Source: Hyphomonas atlantica corrig.
GTDB taxonomy: Bacteria; Pseudomonadota; Alphaproteobacteria; Caulobacterales; Hyphomonadaceae
Assembly (NCBI RefSeq): GCF_000682715.1
Contig: NZ_AWFH01000001.1
Span: 310,001 to 374,000 of the forward strand
Direction of reading: 5' to 3'
DNA: 64,000 nt
Shown: positions 48,946 through 58,488 of the stretch, piece by piece
How the letters are laid out: each line of letters begins with the position of its first letter
How positions within the stretch are numbered: position 1 is the stretch's first letter
Notes under the pieces: model-generated
What the model was told of the DNA's origin: nothing
What the model saw: only the letters and a program-made list of their open reading frames with translations
Database searches by the model: none
Translations under genes and position numbers: made by a program

Positions 48946-49473
48946 GTGAAGTATTTCAGATCTATCGTGGCCGCGATGGCCCTTCTGTCATTGCCCGCAA
49001 TGTCAGCCTCCGCTGACAGCAGCGACCGGACCGACGACCCGGTAACCATGGGCTATGTCGAGAACGTATATGTCGGAAAACTTGGCCTTGAGATGAAAGG
49101 CAAGCTGGATACGGGTGCCGATTCCAGCTCGGTGTTTGCACGCGATGTTCACATCTACAACAAATCCGGCAAGGACGACTGGGTTCGCTTCCGGCTTGTC
49201 GGCAAGAATGGGCGCACCGTCCGATACGATCAGAATGTTCGGCGTTTCGCGCTTATCAAATTGAAAAAGGGCGGAACCATCAGACGCCCTGTGATTCACT
49301 TACCGCTATGCATCGGCGGCGTAAGCGGCCTGGCGGAAGTCAATCTGGCTGACCGGGAAGAATTCGAATACGATTTCCTTGTAGGACGCGAATTCATGGC
49401 GTCCCGTGTGCTTGTCGATTCCGCCTCGACGTTCATTGCTCCTGGCAGCTGCGAAACAGAAGACCGTGAATAG
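48946..49473 (+). CDS. Secreted retropepsin-like aspartic protease (PF05618-type, RimK-associated)
   Basis: 175 residues from GTG 48946 (AAGGGA upstream), which starts a signal peptide (IVAAMALLSLPAMSASA). The one-lobe aspartic protease motif LDTGADSSSVFA is at about residue 55, followed by strands and a C-terminal LVGREFMASRVLVDSAS. These proteins are labelled 'ATP-dependent zinc proteases' but look like retropepsins. First of three plus-strand genes that often co-occur: protease, 7TM protein, RimK-like ligase. It overlaps the next gene by 8 bases. Target unknown. Confidence 0.85.
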   Translation: MKYFRSIVAAMALLSLPAMSASADSSDRTDDPVTMGYVENVYVGKLGLEMKGKLDTGADSSSVFARDVHIYNKSGKDDWVRFRLVGKNGRTVRYDQNVRRFALIKLKKGGTIRRPVIHLPLCIGGVSGLAEVNLADREEFEYDFLVGREFMASRVLVDSASTFIAPGSCETEDRE

Positions 49474-50998
49474 CTTTACCCATACCCGATTACTTGCCCT
49501 GGTTCTGGCCGCCATTGGCCTTGGCATCTTCGCGACGAAAGTGCTTCAGCACGATTATCCGCTGACCCCCGGCCTGCAGACCACAACTTGGGATTTCGAG
49601 ATCTATCTCGACTTCGACACGAGCAACCAGCCAGTTCGGCTGGAAACCTTTGTTCCCTCGAACAGCGAAAATCGCCGCGTATCGCAGGAACAGTTCTACA
49701 ACGGTGCTTTCGGATTGAGGCTGAATGGCCGCAATGATGAGGGTCGGACCGCCATCTGGACGTATCGTTATCCGAATGACCGGAAGGTGCTTCGATACCG
49801 TGCGCGCCTGCTCGGTGAGACTGTTGAAAGCCCCCTTCCCGACGACATGCGCCGAAAACTGCGCCGCGCCGCGCCTGAGGCAGAAAATGACCTTGAGCGA
49901 CAGGCTTTCCTGGTGTGGTCCACGGACTTGCGCCGGCGCTCAGCCGATGACGAGTCTCTCGCAGATCTCGTTCTGGAAGAGATCTTCGTGGACGGGGATG
50001 TCGATGAAGTCGACGCCCTGCTATCGCCAGCCCTGCCGCGCCCAATCGCACGCCTTGCGCTTGCCCGCGATGTCTTGACCAGTCAGGGTATCCCTGCCCG
50101 CGTGGCGAATGGCGTATTCCTGGATTCTGCGCGCCGCCGGGCAGAAATCCGGCATTGGCTCGAATATCATGCGGATGGCGTTGACCGCCGTTACTTCCCA
50201 GGTCCGGATCCGCAGGAATTCTTCACGATCTGGCATGGCACCAAGGATTTCATCCGAGCGGAAGGCATCTCCGATCTCGACCTGCAAGTCAGCATCCAGC
50301 CCGTCAATGCCGCTGTCGCGGATGTGGTGCAACGTGTCGCCAAGGACGAAGGCTCGGCGATGCAATGGTTCTCGTTCAATCGCCTGCCGATCACCACGCA
50401 ACTTGTCTATCAGGTTCTGGTGACCATTCCGGTGGGCATTCTGATGTTGGTCTTCCTCCGCCAGTTCATTGGCCTCCAGACCCTCGGCACATTCATGCCT
50501 GTCCTGATCGGCATTGCGTTCCGCGAAACGGCGCTCGTCAACGGAGTCATCCTGTTCACGGCGCTCATCGCGCTGGGACTCGCCGTGCGTTTCTATCTGG
50601 AAAAGTTGAAGTTGCTGCTGGTCCCACGATTGGCGACCGTTGTCGTGTTTATTGTTATCTGTATGGCCGTTATCGCGCAGATCATGAACAATAGCGGCCA
50701 GCGCATCGGCCTTTCAATATCGCTGTTCCCAATGGTCATTCTGACGATGACGATCGAGCGCATGTCGATTGCCTGGGAAGAATACTCGGCCACCGAAGCC
50801 ATCAAGCAAGGCATCGGCAGCCTGATGGTCGCTGCGGCGTCTTACCTCGTCATGACCAACACGCATGTCGAGTATCTGATGTTCAACTTCCCTGAACTGC
50901 TTCTCGTGATCATGGCGATCTGCCTGCTGATGGGTAAATATACCGGATTGCGCCTCAGTGAACTGATCCGGTTCCGCGAGTTGGACACACGCAAATGA
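49466..50998 (+). CDS. 7TM protein with inactive transglutaminase-like N-terminal domain
   Basis: 510 residues from GTG 49466, which overlaps the end of the protease gene. After one N-terminal membrane anchor (RLLALVLAAIGLGIFAT), residues about 35-300 form a periplasmic region that includes a transglutaminase-like fold without the catalytic cysteine (LARDVLTSQGIPARVANGVFLD). About seven membrane helices then fill 320-500 (PVGILMLVFLRQFIG, LVNGVILFTALIALGLAVRF, TVVVFIVICMAVIAQI, IGSLMVAAASYLVMT, LLLVIMAICLLMG). A member of the trio with the retropepsin and RimK-like ligase; probably a transporter or anchor for the ligase product. Confidence 0.85.
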   Translation: MNSFTHTRLLALVLAAIGLGIFATKVLQHDYPLTPGLQTTTWDFEIYLDFDTSNQPVRLETFVPSNSENRRVSQEQFYNGAFGLRLNGRNDEGRTAIWTYRYPNDRKVLRYRARLLGETVESPLPDDMRRKLRRAAPEAENDLERQAFLVWSTDLRRRSADDESLADLVLEEIFVDGDVDEVDALLSPALPRPIARLALARDVLTSQGIPARVANGVFLDSARRRAEIRHWLEYHADGVDRRYFPGPDPQEFFTIWHGTKDFIRAEGISDLDLQVSIQPVNAAVADVVQRVAKDEGSAMQWFSFNRLPITTQLVYQVLVTIPVGILMLVFLRQFIGLQTLGTFMPVLIGIAFRETALVNGVILFTALIALGLAVRFYLEKLKLLLVPRLATVVVFIVICMAVIAQIMNNSGQRIGLSISLFPMVILTMTIERMSIAWEEYSATEAIKQGIGSLMVAAASYLVMTNTHVEYLMFNFPELLLVIMAICLLMGKYTGLRLSELIRFRELDTRK

Positions 50999-51954
50999 TC
51001 GGACGGTATCGGGCTCTACGGAAGGCTGGGCTGCTCGGCATCAACGAGCGCAATGTCCGCCTCGTGAATGAGCTCAACCCGCGGCGACTGATCCGTCTGG
51101 TAGACGACAAGCGCGAGACCAAACGTCTCGCCAACGCGGCAAACATCCCCACGCCGGAGCTTTATGGCGTGATCGCCAACCCGTTCCATATGCGCCATCT
51201 GGAGTCTTATCTGGACAAGCCTGATGGTGTGGTTATCAAGCCTGCCAACGGCTCTCAGGGGAACGGGATACAGGTGTTGATGGAGCCGATGCGGGGCGGT
51301 TGGCGCCGGTCGAACGGCCAGCGCGCCCTTCTGGAAGACATCCGCTTCCACGTGAACAATATCCTGTCTGGCATGTATAGCCTCAGCGGCCAGCCGGACG
51401 TGGCCATGTTCGAGTATCGGGTAAAATTCGACGAAATCTTCAATCCGATCTCATTCGGCGGTGTGCCAGACATCCGCATCATTGTCGTGCGCGGCATTCC
51501 TGCCGTTGCGATGGTGCGCCTGCCAACCGCAGAGTCGGATGGCAAAGCGAACCTGCACAAGGGTGGCGTGGGCGTTGGACTGGATCTGGTCACAGGCAAG
51601 ACGCTGAGCGGTATGCAGAACGGCAAGACCACAGACATACATCCTGATACCGCGAACCCGCTGCGTAATTTCTCGGTTCCGCATTGGGATACGATGCTGG
51701 AAATGGCCTCGAAGGCGTACGATGTGACGGGGCTCGGTTATCTCGGCGCAGACATTGTTCTGGACAAGACAAAGGGACCGCTTCTTCTGGAGCTGAATGC
51801 ACGGCCGGGGCTCGCCATTCAGATTGCGAACCGGATCGGCATTCGCCCACTACTCAAGGCGACACTGGAAGCAGATACCGAAGGATTGGATGCACTCGGT
51901 CGGGTAGAGCTTGCCCGCAAGCTGTACCGAAGCCATGTGCCCGAACCGATCTGA
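50995..51954 (+). CDS. RimK-like ATP-grasp alpha-L-glutamate ligase homolog
   Basis: 319 residues, coupled to the 7TM gene (ATGA). Contains the ATP-grasp fold: DKRETKRLANAANIPTPELYG, VVIKPANGSQGNGIQVL, FEYRVKFDEIFNPISFGGVPDIRIIVVRGIP, then LHKGGVGVGLDLVTGKT and the Mg-binding LLLELNARPGLAIQIANRIG. Homologs join amino acids, often glutamate, to peptide or protein carboxyl ends. With the retropepsin and 7TM genes it forms a conserved set thought to add and process peptide tags outside the cytoplasm (inference). Ends exactly where the Anbu module begins (TGATCA). Confidence 0.88.
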   Translation: MIGRYRALRKAGLLGINERNVRLVNELNPRRLIRLVDDKRETKRLANAANIPTPELYGVIANPFHMRHLESYLDKPDGVVIKPANGSQGNGIQVLMEPMRGGWRRSNGQRALLEDIRFHVNNILSGMYSLSGQPDVAMFEYRVKFDEIFNPISFGGVPDIRIIVVRGIPAVAMVRLPTAESDGKANLHKGGVGVGLDLVTGKTLSGMQNGKTTDIHPDTANPLRNFSVPHWDTMLEMASKAYDVTGLGYLGADIVLDKTKGPLLLELNARPGLAIQIANRIGIRPLLKATLEADTEGLDALGRVELARKLYRSHVPEPI

Positions 51955-52686
51955 TCAGAATTCGTAGTCAGGCAATGAATTGAAGGCGAGCTTCAATGCG
52001 TCGCCCCATTTCGAAGAGATCGTCGAGAAGTAAGGATCGTTCTCCTCGACCCGCCGCTTCTGAGCGACCTTGCAGGTATCCAACTCAATGGTTTGCAGGT
52101 CGAGCGGCATACCCACGGACAGATTGGCCTTCAGCGTCGAGTCGAACGAGACGTATAGCAGCTTCACGGCCTCTTCGAATGTCATGTCGGGACTGAAAGC
52201 CCTCAAAATGATTGGACGACCATATTTGGTTTCCCCGATCTGGAAGAAAGGGGTCTCGTCACTCGCTTCGATGAAGTTCCCTTCAGGGTATACGAGGAAC
52301 AACCTTGGCTCCATGCCAGCGATCTGACCACCCACGATAAGCGTAGCGCCAAAGGCTGCCTCCGATTCCGGGCCGCCATCCCCTTGGGTGCGGATCACCT
52401 CTTTCAGCGTGTCGCCCACCAATTTTGCGACCTGGAACATGGTATCCGCCGCCATGATGCTGGGATTACGTTCTTCCGGGGCTTTCAGTCGCTCATCAAG
52501 CAGGCTGATGACGGCTTGTGTTGTCGCAAGGTTTCCAGCCGTCATGACGGTGATCACGCGGCTACCCGGCTTCTCCCAAGTGAACATCTTCTGAAATTTC
52601 GAGATATTGTCGATGCCCGCATTTGTGCGGGTATCCGACATGAAGATAAGTCCCCGGTTCAACCGAAGCGCAACGCAATACGTCAC
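51955..52686 (-). CDS. Anbu-type proteasome-like protease
   Basis: Bacterial Ntn-hydrolase of the 20S-proteasome family (Anbu/BPH). 243 residues; the start is GTG at 52686 (GGAG 9 bases upstream), and the second residue Thr (M-TYCVALRL) becomes the N-terminal nucleophile after Met removal. Also seen: RGLIFMSDTRTNAG, FEEAVKLLYVSFDSTLKANLSVG and the usual length of about 240. Anbu genes are known to travel with transglutaminase, alpha-E and circularly permuted ATP-grasp genes; all three are present here upstream on the same strand. Substrate unknown. Confidence 0.93.
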   Translation of the reverse strand: MTYCVALRLNRGLIFMSDTRTNAGIDNISKFQKMFTWEKPGSRVITVMTAGNLATTQAVISLLDERLKAPEERNPSIMAADTMFQVAKLVGDTLKEVIRTQGDGGPESEAAFGATLIVGGQIAGMEPRLFLVYPEGNFIEASDETPFFQIGETKYGRPIILRAFSPDMTFEEAVKLLYVSFDSTLKANLSVGMPLDLQTIELDTCKVAQKRRVEENDPYFSTISSKWGDALKLAFNSLPDYEF

Positions 52687-52719
52687 TGGGTGATTCTCCG
52701 ATACAAAAGCTCTCGCAAT

Positions 52720-53520
52720 CTACTGCTGCACTTGAATGGATACTACCAGGTTTTCAGCGCCTGCCCCGTACACCATGCCGCGGATCGGCGCAGCGTCCCG
52801 ATAGTCCAGGCCGGTCGCAACCTGAATGTAGCGCGCGTCTGGGCAGATGCCATTGGACACATCGAACCCTGTCCATCCGAGGCCATCCACCCACGCCTCC
52901 GCCCACGCATGACCCGCGTCCTGATCAATGCGGTCTGTCATCATCAGATAGCCGCTGACATATCGCGTCGGAAACCCCAAAAGCCGCGCAACTGAGATGA
53001 AAATGTGCGCATGATCCTGACACACCCCTTGGCCCTTCTGCAGCGCTTCTTCAGCTGTGGTCTCGGAATCGGTTTCGTTGGTTTGATAAGCCACATGAGT
53101 GGCAATTTCGGCCATTACCTCATGCAGCACGCCCACATCCTGTGCGGTGTTGCTACCGAACTTTCCCGCAAGCGCCCGCAATCCTTTTGCAGGTGCCGTC
53201 AATCCTGTCGGACGCTTGTAGAGCCAAAGCGGCACGAGCTGGCGATGCCCACCCATCATGCCGGACATGTCGTGCGTTTCCACCTCACCTTTCACGCTGA
53301 CGGTCACGCTCGAAGCGTCTGGATCCACCTGGACCAGGTCGACAAGATTCCCGTGATGATCTGTGTAGCTGGTCTCCAGACGCGCCCCATCAATAGACAG
53401 ATCCCATGACAGGATCGATTGCGAGGGCAAACTGACAGGACGTTTACGAACCTGTTGGAGAGCGTACGATACGCCTGTCTCATAGGTGTAGGTCGATGTG
53501 TGATCTACTGTCAGCCTCAT
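52720..53520 (-). CDS. Transglutaminase-family protein of the Anbu cluster
   Basis: 266 residues from ATG 53520 (GGAG upstream). N-terminal beta domain (LTVDHTSTYTYETGVSYALQQVRKRP), then a transglutaminase core with a full triad: Cys in GQGVCQDHAHIF, His in GHAWAEAW and Asp in GFDVSNG. Members of this cluster act on peptide isopeptide or amide bonds. Starts 4 bases after the alpha-E stop and lies 33 bases before Anbu, so all are one operon. The active residues contrast with the degenerate domain in the plus-strand module. Confidence 0.92.
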   Translation of the reverse strand: MRLTVDHTSTYTYETGVSYALQQVRKRPVSLPSQSILSWDLSIDGARLETSYTDHHGNLVDLVQVDPDASSVTVSVKGEVETHDMSGMMGGHRQLVPLWLYKRPTGLTAPAKGLRALAGKFGSNTAQDVGVLHEVMAEIATHVAYQTNETDSETTAEEALQKGQGVCQDHAHIFISVARLLGFPTRYVSGYLMMTDRIDQDAGHAWAEAWVDGLGWTGFDVSNGICPDARYIQVATGLDYRDAAPIRGMVYGAGAENLVVSIQVQQ

Positions 53521-53524
53521 CCCA

Positions 53525-54466
53525 TCACTCCGCAAACCTGTAGTCTCGTTCGATCTGGGTTGATAATGCAGCGTTGCGACCGAGAAAGTCCGTCAGGAAC
53601 TCATGCAGGCCGCTATCAAACACGCTGTCTACATTCGTCGCGGCCAGACTTGCTTCCAGAGACGTTGCCAGATCGTGGGCCATGACGCGTTGGCCGTACT
53701 GCCGAAACAGACAGTCGAGCTCATGCGTGATCGTCTGGTAGCAATAGGCCAGAGAGCGCGGCATGCGCGTGTCAAAAACAAGAAAGTCAGCGATGGAGCG
53801 CGGCGTAACACTGCCGCCATTCAGCCAATGAAATGAACGCTGCGCAGAGGCAGACCGCAAGATCATCTCCCACTGAACATTGTCGAGGGGAGAGCCGACA
53901 GACGCACTGGTCGGCAGGAGGACATAGTACTTGGTATCAAGGATACGCGCCGTGTTGTCGGCTCGTTCGCACATGATGCCGAGAATGACGAAATTATAGA
54001 TGTCGTTGCGAAGCATCGTGCCGGTTGTCGCGCCGCGAACTTGCGCACCTTGCTGCCGGATCATGGTGAGGATTTCAGGCAAATCAGTTTCCGAGGGGGG
54101 CCGCTTGAGCGCATCTCTCAACGTCATCCAGAAATCATTAATCGCCTCCCACATTTCCCGCGTCAGGGCTGTGCGGGTCATACGGGCATTTTCACGGGCA
54201 GCGTGAAGGGTCGACAATACACTGGAGGGGTTTGATCGGTCACGGAGCGCAAAGTCTGCCACCTTGGCCCCATCAATCATATCATGTCGCGCACGATAGG
54301 TGTCATGGCAACCGGCCGTGACCAGAACAGATCGCCACTCCTCTTCCCCTGGCTGCGATCGGGTCAGCGCCATGCGGAAACCAGCCTCCACTAGGCGACT
54401 GGTATTCTCGGCGCGCTCCAGAAGGCGGGCCATCCAGAACAGACCAGATGCAGTGCGTCCGAGCAT
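53525..54466 (-). CDS. Alpha-E domain protein
   Basis: 313 residues, nearly all helical, of the 'alpha-E' family (DUF403) that accompanies circularly permuted ATP-grasps. Opening LGRTASGLFWMARLLERAENTSRLVEAGFRM and repeated acidic/basic helices such as ALTREMWEAINDFW and RADNTARILDTKYYVLLP are typical. Proposed to help the ATP-grasp as scaffold or substrate carrier; no catalytic motif is evident. Lies 3 bases after the ATP-grasp gene. Confidence 0.92.
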   Translation of the reverse strand: MLGRTASGLFWMARLLERAENTSRLVEAGFRMALTRSQPGEEEWRSVLVTAGCHDTYRARHDMIDGAKVADFALRDRSNPSSVLSTLHAARENARMTRTALTREMWEAINDFWMTLRDALKRPPSETDLPEILTMIRQQGAQVRGATTGTMLRNDIYNFVILGIMCERADNTARILDTKYYVLLPTSASVGSPLDNVQWEMILRSASAQRSFHWLNGGSVTPRSIADFLVFDTRMPRSLAYCYQTITHELDCLFRQYGQRVMAHDLATSLEASLAATNVDSVFDSGLHEFLTDFLGRNAALSTQIERDYRFAE

Positions 54467-54469
54467 CTC

Positions 54470-55900
54470 CTAGCCTTCCTTCAAAACCCAGGTGTCCTTG
54501 GTGCCACCACCCTGGCTCGAATTGACAACGAGTGAACCCTTTTTCATGGCCACCCGTGTCAGACCGCCGGGCGTCACATCAACACCGTCTGGCGACACCA
54601 GAACGAAAGGACGCAGATCTACATGGCGGGGCGACAATCCGGCCTTGGTCAGGATAGGTACCGTGGACAGCGCAAGCGTCGGCTGCGCGATATAGTTCGC
54701 TGGCTTCGCAGTCAGCTTTCTTCGGAAAGCTGCGATCTCTCGCTTGCTTGCGGCTGGCCCGACCAACATGCCATAGCCGCCTGATCCGTGCACTTCCTTC
54801 ACCACCAATTCTTCCAGATGCTCCAGCACATAGGCCAGCGCATCCGGTTCAGCACATCGCCAGGTTGGAACGTTCTTCAGGAGCGGCGCCTGCCCTGTAT
54901 AGAACTCGACGATTTCCGGCATGTAGGAATAGATCGCCTTGTCATCCGAAATGCCGGTACCCGGCGCGTTCGCAATGGTGATCCCGCCTGCGCGGTAGAC
55001 GTCGAATATTCCAGCGACACCCAGCATGGAGTCCGGTCTGAAATTCAAGGGATCCAGAAAGTCGTCATCCACGCGGCGATAGAGTACGTCAATTGGCTCG
55101 TAACCTTGCGTCGTCCGCATCGCGACCCGCCCGTCCACCACGCGCAGATCGTGGCCTTCAACAAGTTCGACACCCATCTGGTCGGCAAGGAAAGCGTGCT
55201 CAAAGTAAGCCGAGTTGTGAATGCCGGGCGTCAGTACGGCCACAGTGGGCCTGTCGGCTGACGATTGCGGCGCGGACCTTTCCAGGGATCGGCGAAGGGC
55301 CATAGGATACCCGGAGACACGCTGCACAGGCACTTGCGCGAATAGCTCGGGAAACATTTTCAACATCGTTTCCCGGTTTTCCAGCATGTAGGAAACGCCA
55401 GATGGTGTCCGCGCATTATCCTCAAGCACGAAGAATTCGTTTGGTCCTGTTCTGACAAGATCTATGCCAACTATGTGCGTGTAGATCCCGCCCGGCGGAT
55501 CGAAACCGATCATCTTGGGCAGGAATGCATCATTCTCGCGGATCAAGTGTTCGGGCAAACGGCCCGCGCGAATGATCTCCTGTCGATGATAGATGTCGTA
55601 AAGAAATGCATTGATAGCGCGGACCCGCTGTTCAATGCCGCGAACCAGCAAAGCCCACTCACTGGCCCCAATAATACGCGGCACCAGATCAAACGGAATC
55701 AGCCGTTCATCGGCTTCAACATCACCGTAAACATTGAACGTAATGCCGGTGCGACGGAAAAAGGTGCGCGCTTCCCGCGATTTCTTCAGCAGTGCAGACG
55801 GCGTCGCGCCTTCAAACCAGGAGGAATAGCGGGCGTACGGCGACCGTACCGCTTCCCCGAAGCCATGCATTTCATCAAAGACGTCGTCACTCTCACCCAT
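54470..55900 (-). CDS. Circularly permuted ATP-grasp type 2 ligase
   Basis: 476 residues from ATG 55900. Family marks: RTFFRRTGITFNVYGDVEADERLIPFDLVPRII, EIIRAGRLPEHLIRENDAFLPKMIGFDPPGGIYTHIVGIDLVRTGPNEFFVLEDNARTPSGVSYMLENR, and the ATP-binding VVKEVHGSGGYGMLVG (Lys and Gly-rich loop). These enzymes are predicted amide ligases that make peptide-like products; the product is unknown. First gene of the four-gene Anbu module, which runs ATP-grasp, alpha-E, transglutaminase, Anbu. The start may alternatively be the Met at codon 11. Confidence 0.93.
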   Translation of the reverse strand: MGESDDVFDEMHGFGEAVRSPYARYSSWFEGATPSALLKKSREARTFFRRTGITFNVYGDVEADERLIPFDLVPRIIGASEWALLVRGIEQRVRAINAFLYDIYHRQEIIRAGRLPEHLIRENDAFLPKMIGFDPPGGIYTHIVGIDLVRTGPNEFFVLEDNARTPSGVSYMLENRETMLKMFPELFAQVPVQRVSGYPMALRRSLERSAPQSSADRPTVAVLTPGIHNSAYFEHAFLADQMGVELVEGHDLRVVDGRVAMRTTQGYEPIDVLYRRVDDDFLDPLNFRPDSMLGVAGIFDVYRAGGITIANAPGTGISDDKAIYSYMPEIVEFYTGQAPLLKNVPTWRCAEPDALAYVLEHLEELVVKEVHGSGGYGMLVGPAASKREIAAFRRKLTAKPANYIAQPTLALSTVPILTKAGLSPRHVDLRPFVLVSPDGVDVTPGGLTRVAMKKGSLVVNSSQGGGTKDTWVLKEG

Positions 55901-55990
55901 GATTTCAGCAACGCACAGTCGCTGAATCAGTTCAACAAACTCAGTTCCGGCCGCTCAGCATCGAACCGAGTTCGCTAAAACTGTGCAGGT

Positions 55991-57757
55991 TTATGTGACT
56001 GCTGCCCAAGGCTTGCTCAGCAGTGCCGCAGAATTGATGATTCCGACCATGCAATAGGTTTGTGGGAAGTTCCCCCAGAGTTCACCGGTCTCCGTATCCA
56101 CGTCTTCAGACAAGAGGCCCAGATGGTTGCGGGTGGCCAGTACAGTCTCAAACATGCGCCGTGCCTCTTCGACTCGGCCGACGCGATACAGCGCGTCAAT
56201 GAACCAGAACGTGCAGGCCGTAAAAGCGGTCTTCGGTTTCCCGAAATCGTCCTCAACCTTGTAACGGTACACATGATCGCCCATGCGCAAATCCCGGTCC
56301 ACTGCATCGACTGTGGCGACATAGCGCTCGTCCGTGGCGGGCAGGAATCCGATCTCCGCCATCAGCAGGACAGACGCGTCCAGATCCGTACCGCCGAACG
56401 CGGCCGTGAAAGCTTTGACGTCATCATTCCAGGCTTTGTCCAAAATGGTCGCATGAATTATGTCTGCGCGCTCTCTCCAATAGGCAGCGCGACTTTCAAG
56501 TCCGAGCCTGTCAGCGATCAGCGAGAGGCGATCACAGGCGGCCCAGCACATGATCGCGGAAGATGTATGCACATGAGCGATGGTTCGGAATTCCCAGATG
56601 CCTGCATCCGGTGTGTCGTAAACGGCAAACGCCCGTTCGCCCACCGGCTCCAATTGTTCGAACTCCGCAATACCGGGCTGAGCGAGCAGTCTGTGGTCGA
56701 AGAAAGATTGTGCAACGCCCAACACAACCTGACCGTACACATCGTGCTGAATGTGCTCCGCAGCCTGGTTGCCACGCCGGACCGGACCTGAGTCCCTGAA
56801 TCCCGGCAAGTGAGGCGCGACGTCTTCCGTGAGGTCCGCTTCAAGGCCGATTCCGTAAACAGGCTGAATATGTCCACCCTTCGAATGGGCAACAATATTC
56901 CTCACCCATCTCATATAATGTTCCAAAGTGCCCATTCCGGACAGTCGGTTAAGCGCGGTCACAGTAAAGTACGCATCACGAATCCAGCAGAAGCGATAGT
57001 CCCAGTTGCGGGAAGATCCTTCATGCTCAGGAACGGACGTTGTCAACGCGGCAACAATTCCGCCTGTTTCCTCAAACACGCACAGCTTGAGCGTGATGGC
57101 AGCGCGGATAACTTCATCCTGCCACTCAAATGGAATGGCGAGGCTTCGCGCCCATTTCGCCCAGTATTGGCGCGTACGTTCTTCCCAATCACGGGCAATG
57201 ACGCCAGGAGAATCCGTCAGGGATTCATCAGCCCCCAGAATAAAGGTCACATCCTTATCCAGAATAAAGCTGGTTTCTGTCAGAATGTAGGAAACCGGCG
57301 CATCAGTCGTCACCCGGAATGACAATTCCTCATCGACGAAGCGCACATGATTGACACCTCGAATTGGCTTCAAGCGGCGTCCGCCCCAATCCGTTTCCGG
57401 TGTGAGGGAAATCTTCAGCTGCGGCGCGCCCGAGATTACCTCGAAACGCCGGACCAGGCTCGCGGGCCGAAAAGTGCGCCCCTTATGCTGAAAGCGCGGA
57501 GCAAAGTCGACAATCTCGAGAATTGCTCCGTCTTCAGCCTCCATTCGCGTGCGCAGTATAGCCGTGTTGCGATCATAGGTCTGGGAGCGCTTGGTCAAGC
57601 CCTCCATCCAGACGGTGAACGTTCCGCCGCCACCCAACAGCTTGTTGAACACAGGCTCACCATCAAATCGCGGAAGGCAGAACCATTCATAGTCTCCGCG
57701 CGAATTGATCAGGCCGGCAACAGTCCCGTTTCCGACAACTCCAAGATCCAGGCTCAT
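55991..57757 (-). CDS. Glycoside hydrolase family 15 protein (glucoamylase/trehalase-like)
   Basis: 588 residues. N-terminal beta-sandwich ([38 protein letters not shown]), then an (alpha/alpha)6 barrel with [24 protein letters not shown]-like core near 255 and [27 protein letters not shown] near the end, holding acidic catalytic residues. GH15 includes glucoamylases and the bacterial trehalases of actinobacteria. Its ATG overlaps the otsB stop (ATGA), so it is the third gene of a trehalose operon; a trehalase or dextrin role is likely but not proven. Confidence 0.92.
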   Translation of the reverse strand: [588 protein letters not shown]

Positions 57758-58488
57758 AAATCTCCCAACATCTCTTTCAGGTAATTTTCGACATCCTTAT
57801 GGGACGTCAGCCGATACTCTGCAGCGCTGGCCCCTTCTCCAACTTTGACAGACCATCCACCCAGACGATTGGCGACAAGAATGGCGTCTTCATCTGTCTT
57901 GTCGTCCCCAATCATAACGGGAACCCGCCCTTCGAAGGGAAATGCGCGCATCGCCTTCTCGAGACAGACACCCTTATTCGCCCCGCTCGGCTTCGCCTCA
58001 AGCACCATCTTTCCGGATTGCAGCGCGTAGTCGGAATACTCTGCAAGAGCGCTTTCCAATTGCAAGGCCAACTGCTCACCCTTGTCGGGCGCTGCGCGAT
58101 AGTGCACAGCCAGAACAGGCCCCTTCTTCTCCAGCCGCACCCCGTCAAAAGCGCTGATCACAGATTGAAGCCGACAGATGAGCCCATCAGGAGCCTCCGT
58201 CACCGTGTCCGCCATCCTCTCTCCCGGAGCGGCGGAGCGAAGGCCATGATTTCCAAAACGCCACAAGGCATTCGGGACGCGCCTAGACAGATCCGTCAGG
58301 TCGCGTCCAGACAGGATGGCGAGCGCACCGTTCAGCTTCTCAGATAACTGAATCAACACGTCATCCATGCCCGGCGCCAGAAATACGGCATCCGGATCAT
58401 CCTGAAGCGGTGATAATGTGCCGTCGAAATCAAGGAACAATGCGACCGTGTTTTCCAGCCTGGGAGGAGAGACGTCCGGCTGGCTCAT
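57754..58488 (-). CDS. otsB: Trehalose-6-phosphate phosphatase
   Basis: HAD phosphatase that releases trehalose from its phosphate. 244 residues from ATG 58488, which overlaps the otsA stop (ATGA); the longer frame reads into otsA. Motif I LFLDFDGTLSPLQDDPD (nucleophile Asp), motif II AILSGRDLTDLSRRVP, GNHGLRSA, the lysine region VLEAKPSGANKG, and motif IV MIGDDKTDEDAI. Length and order are typical. Confidence 0.95.
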   Translation of the reverse strand: MSQPDVSPPRLENTVALFLDFDGTLSPLQDDPDAVFLAPGMDDVLIQLSEKLNGALAILSGRDLTDLSRRVPNALWRFGNHGLRSAAPGERMADTVTEAPDGLICRLQSVISAFDGVRLEKKGPVLAVHYRAAPDKGEQLALQLESALAEYSDYALQSGKMVLEAKPSGANKGVCLEKAMRAFPFEGRVPVMIGDDKTDEDAILVANRLGGWSVKVGEGASAAEYRLTSHKDVENYLKEMLGDL

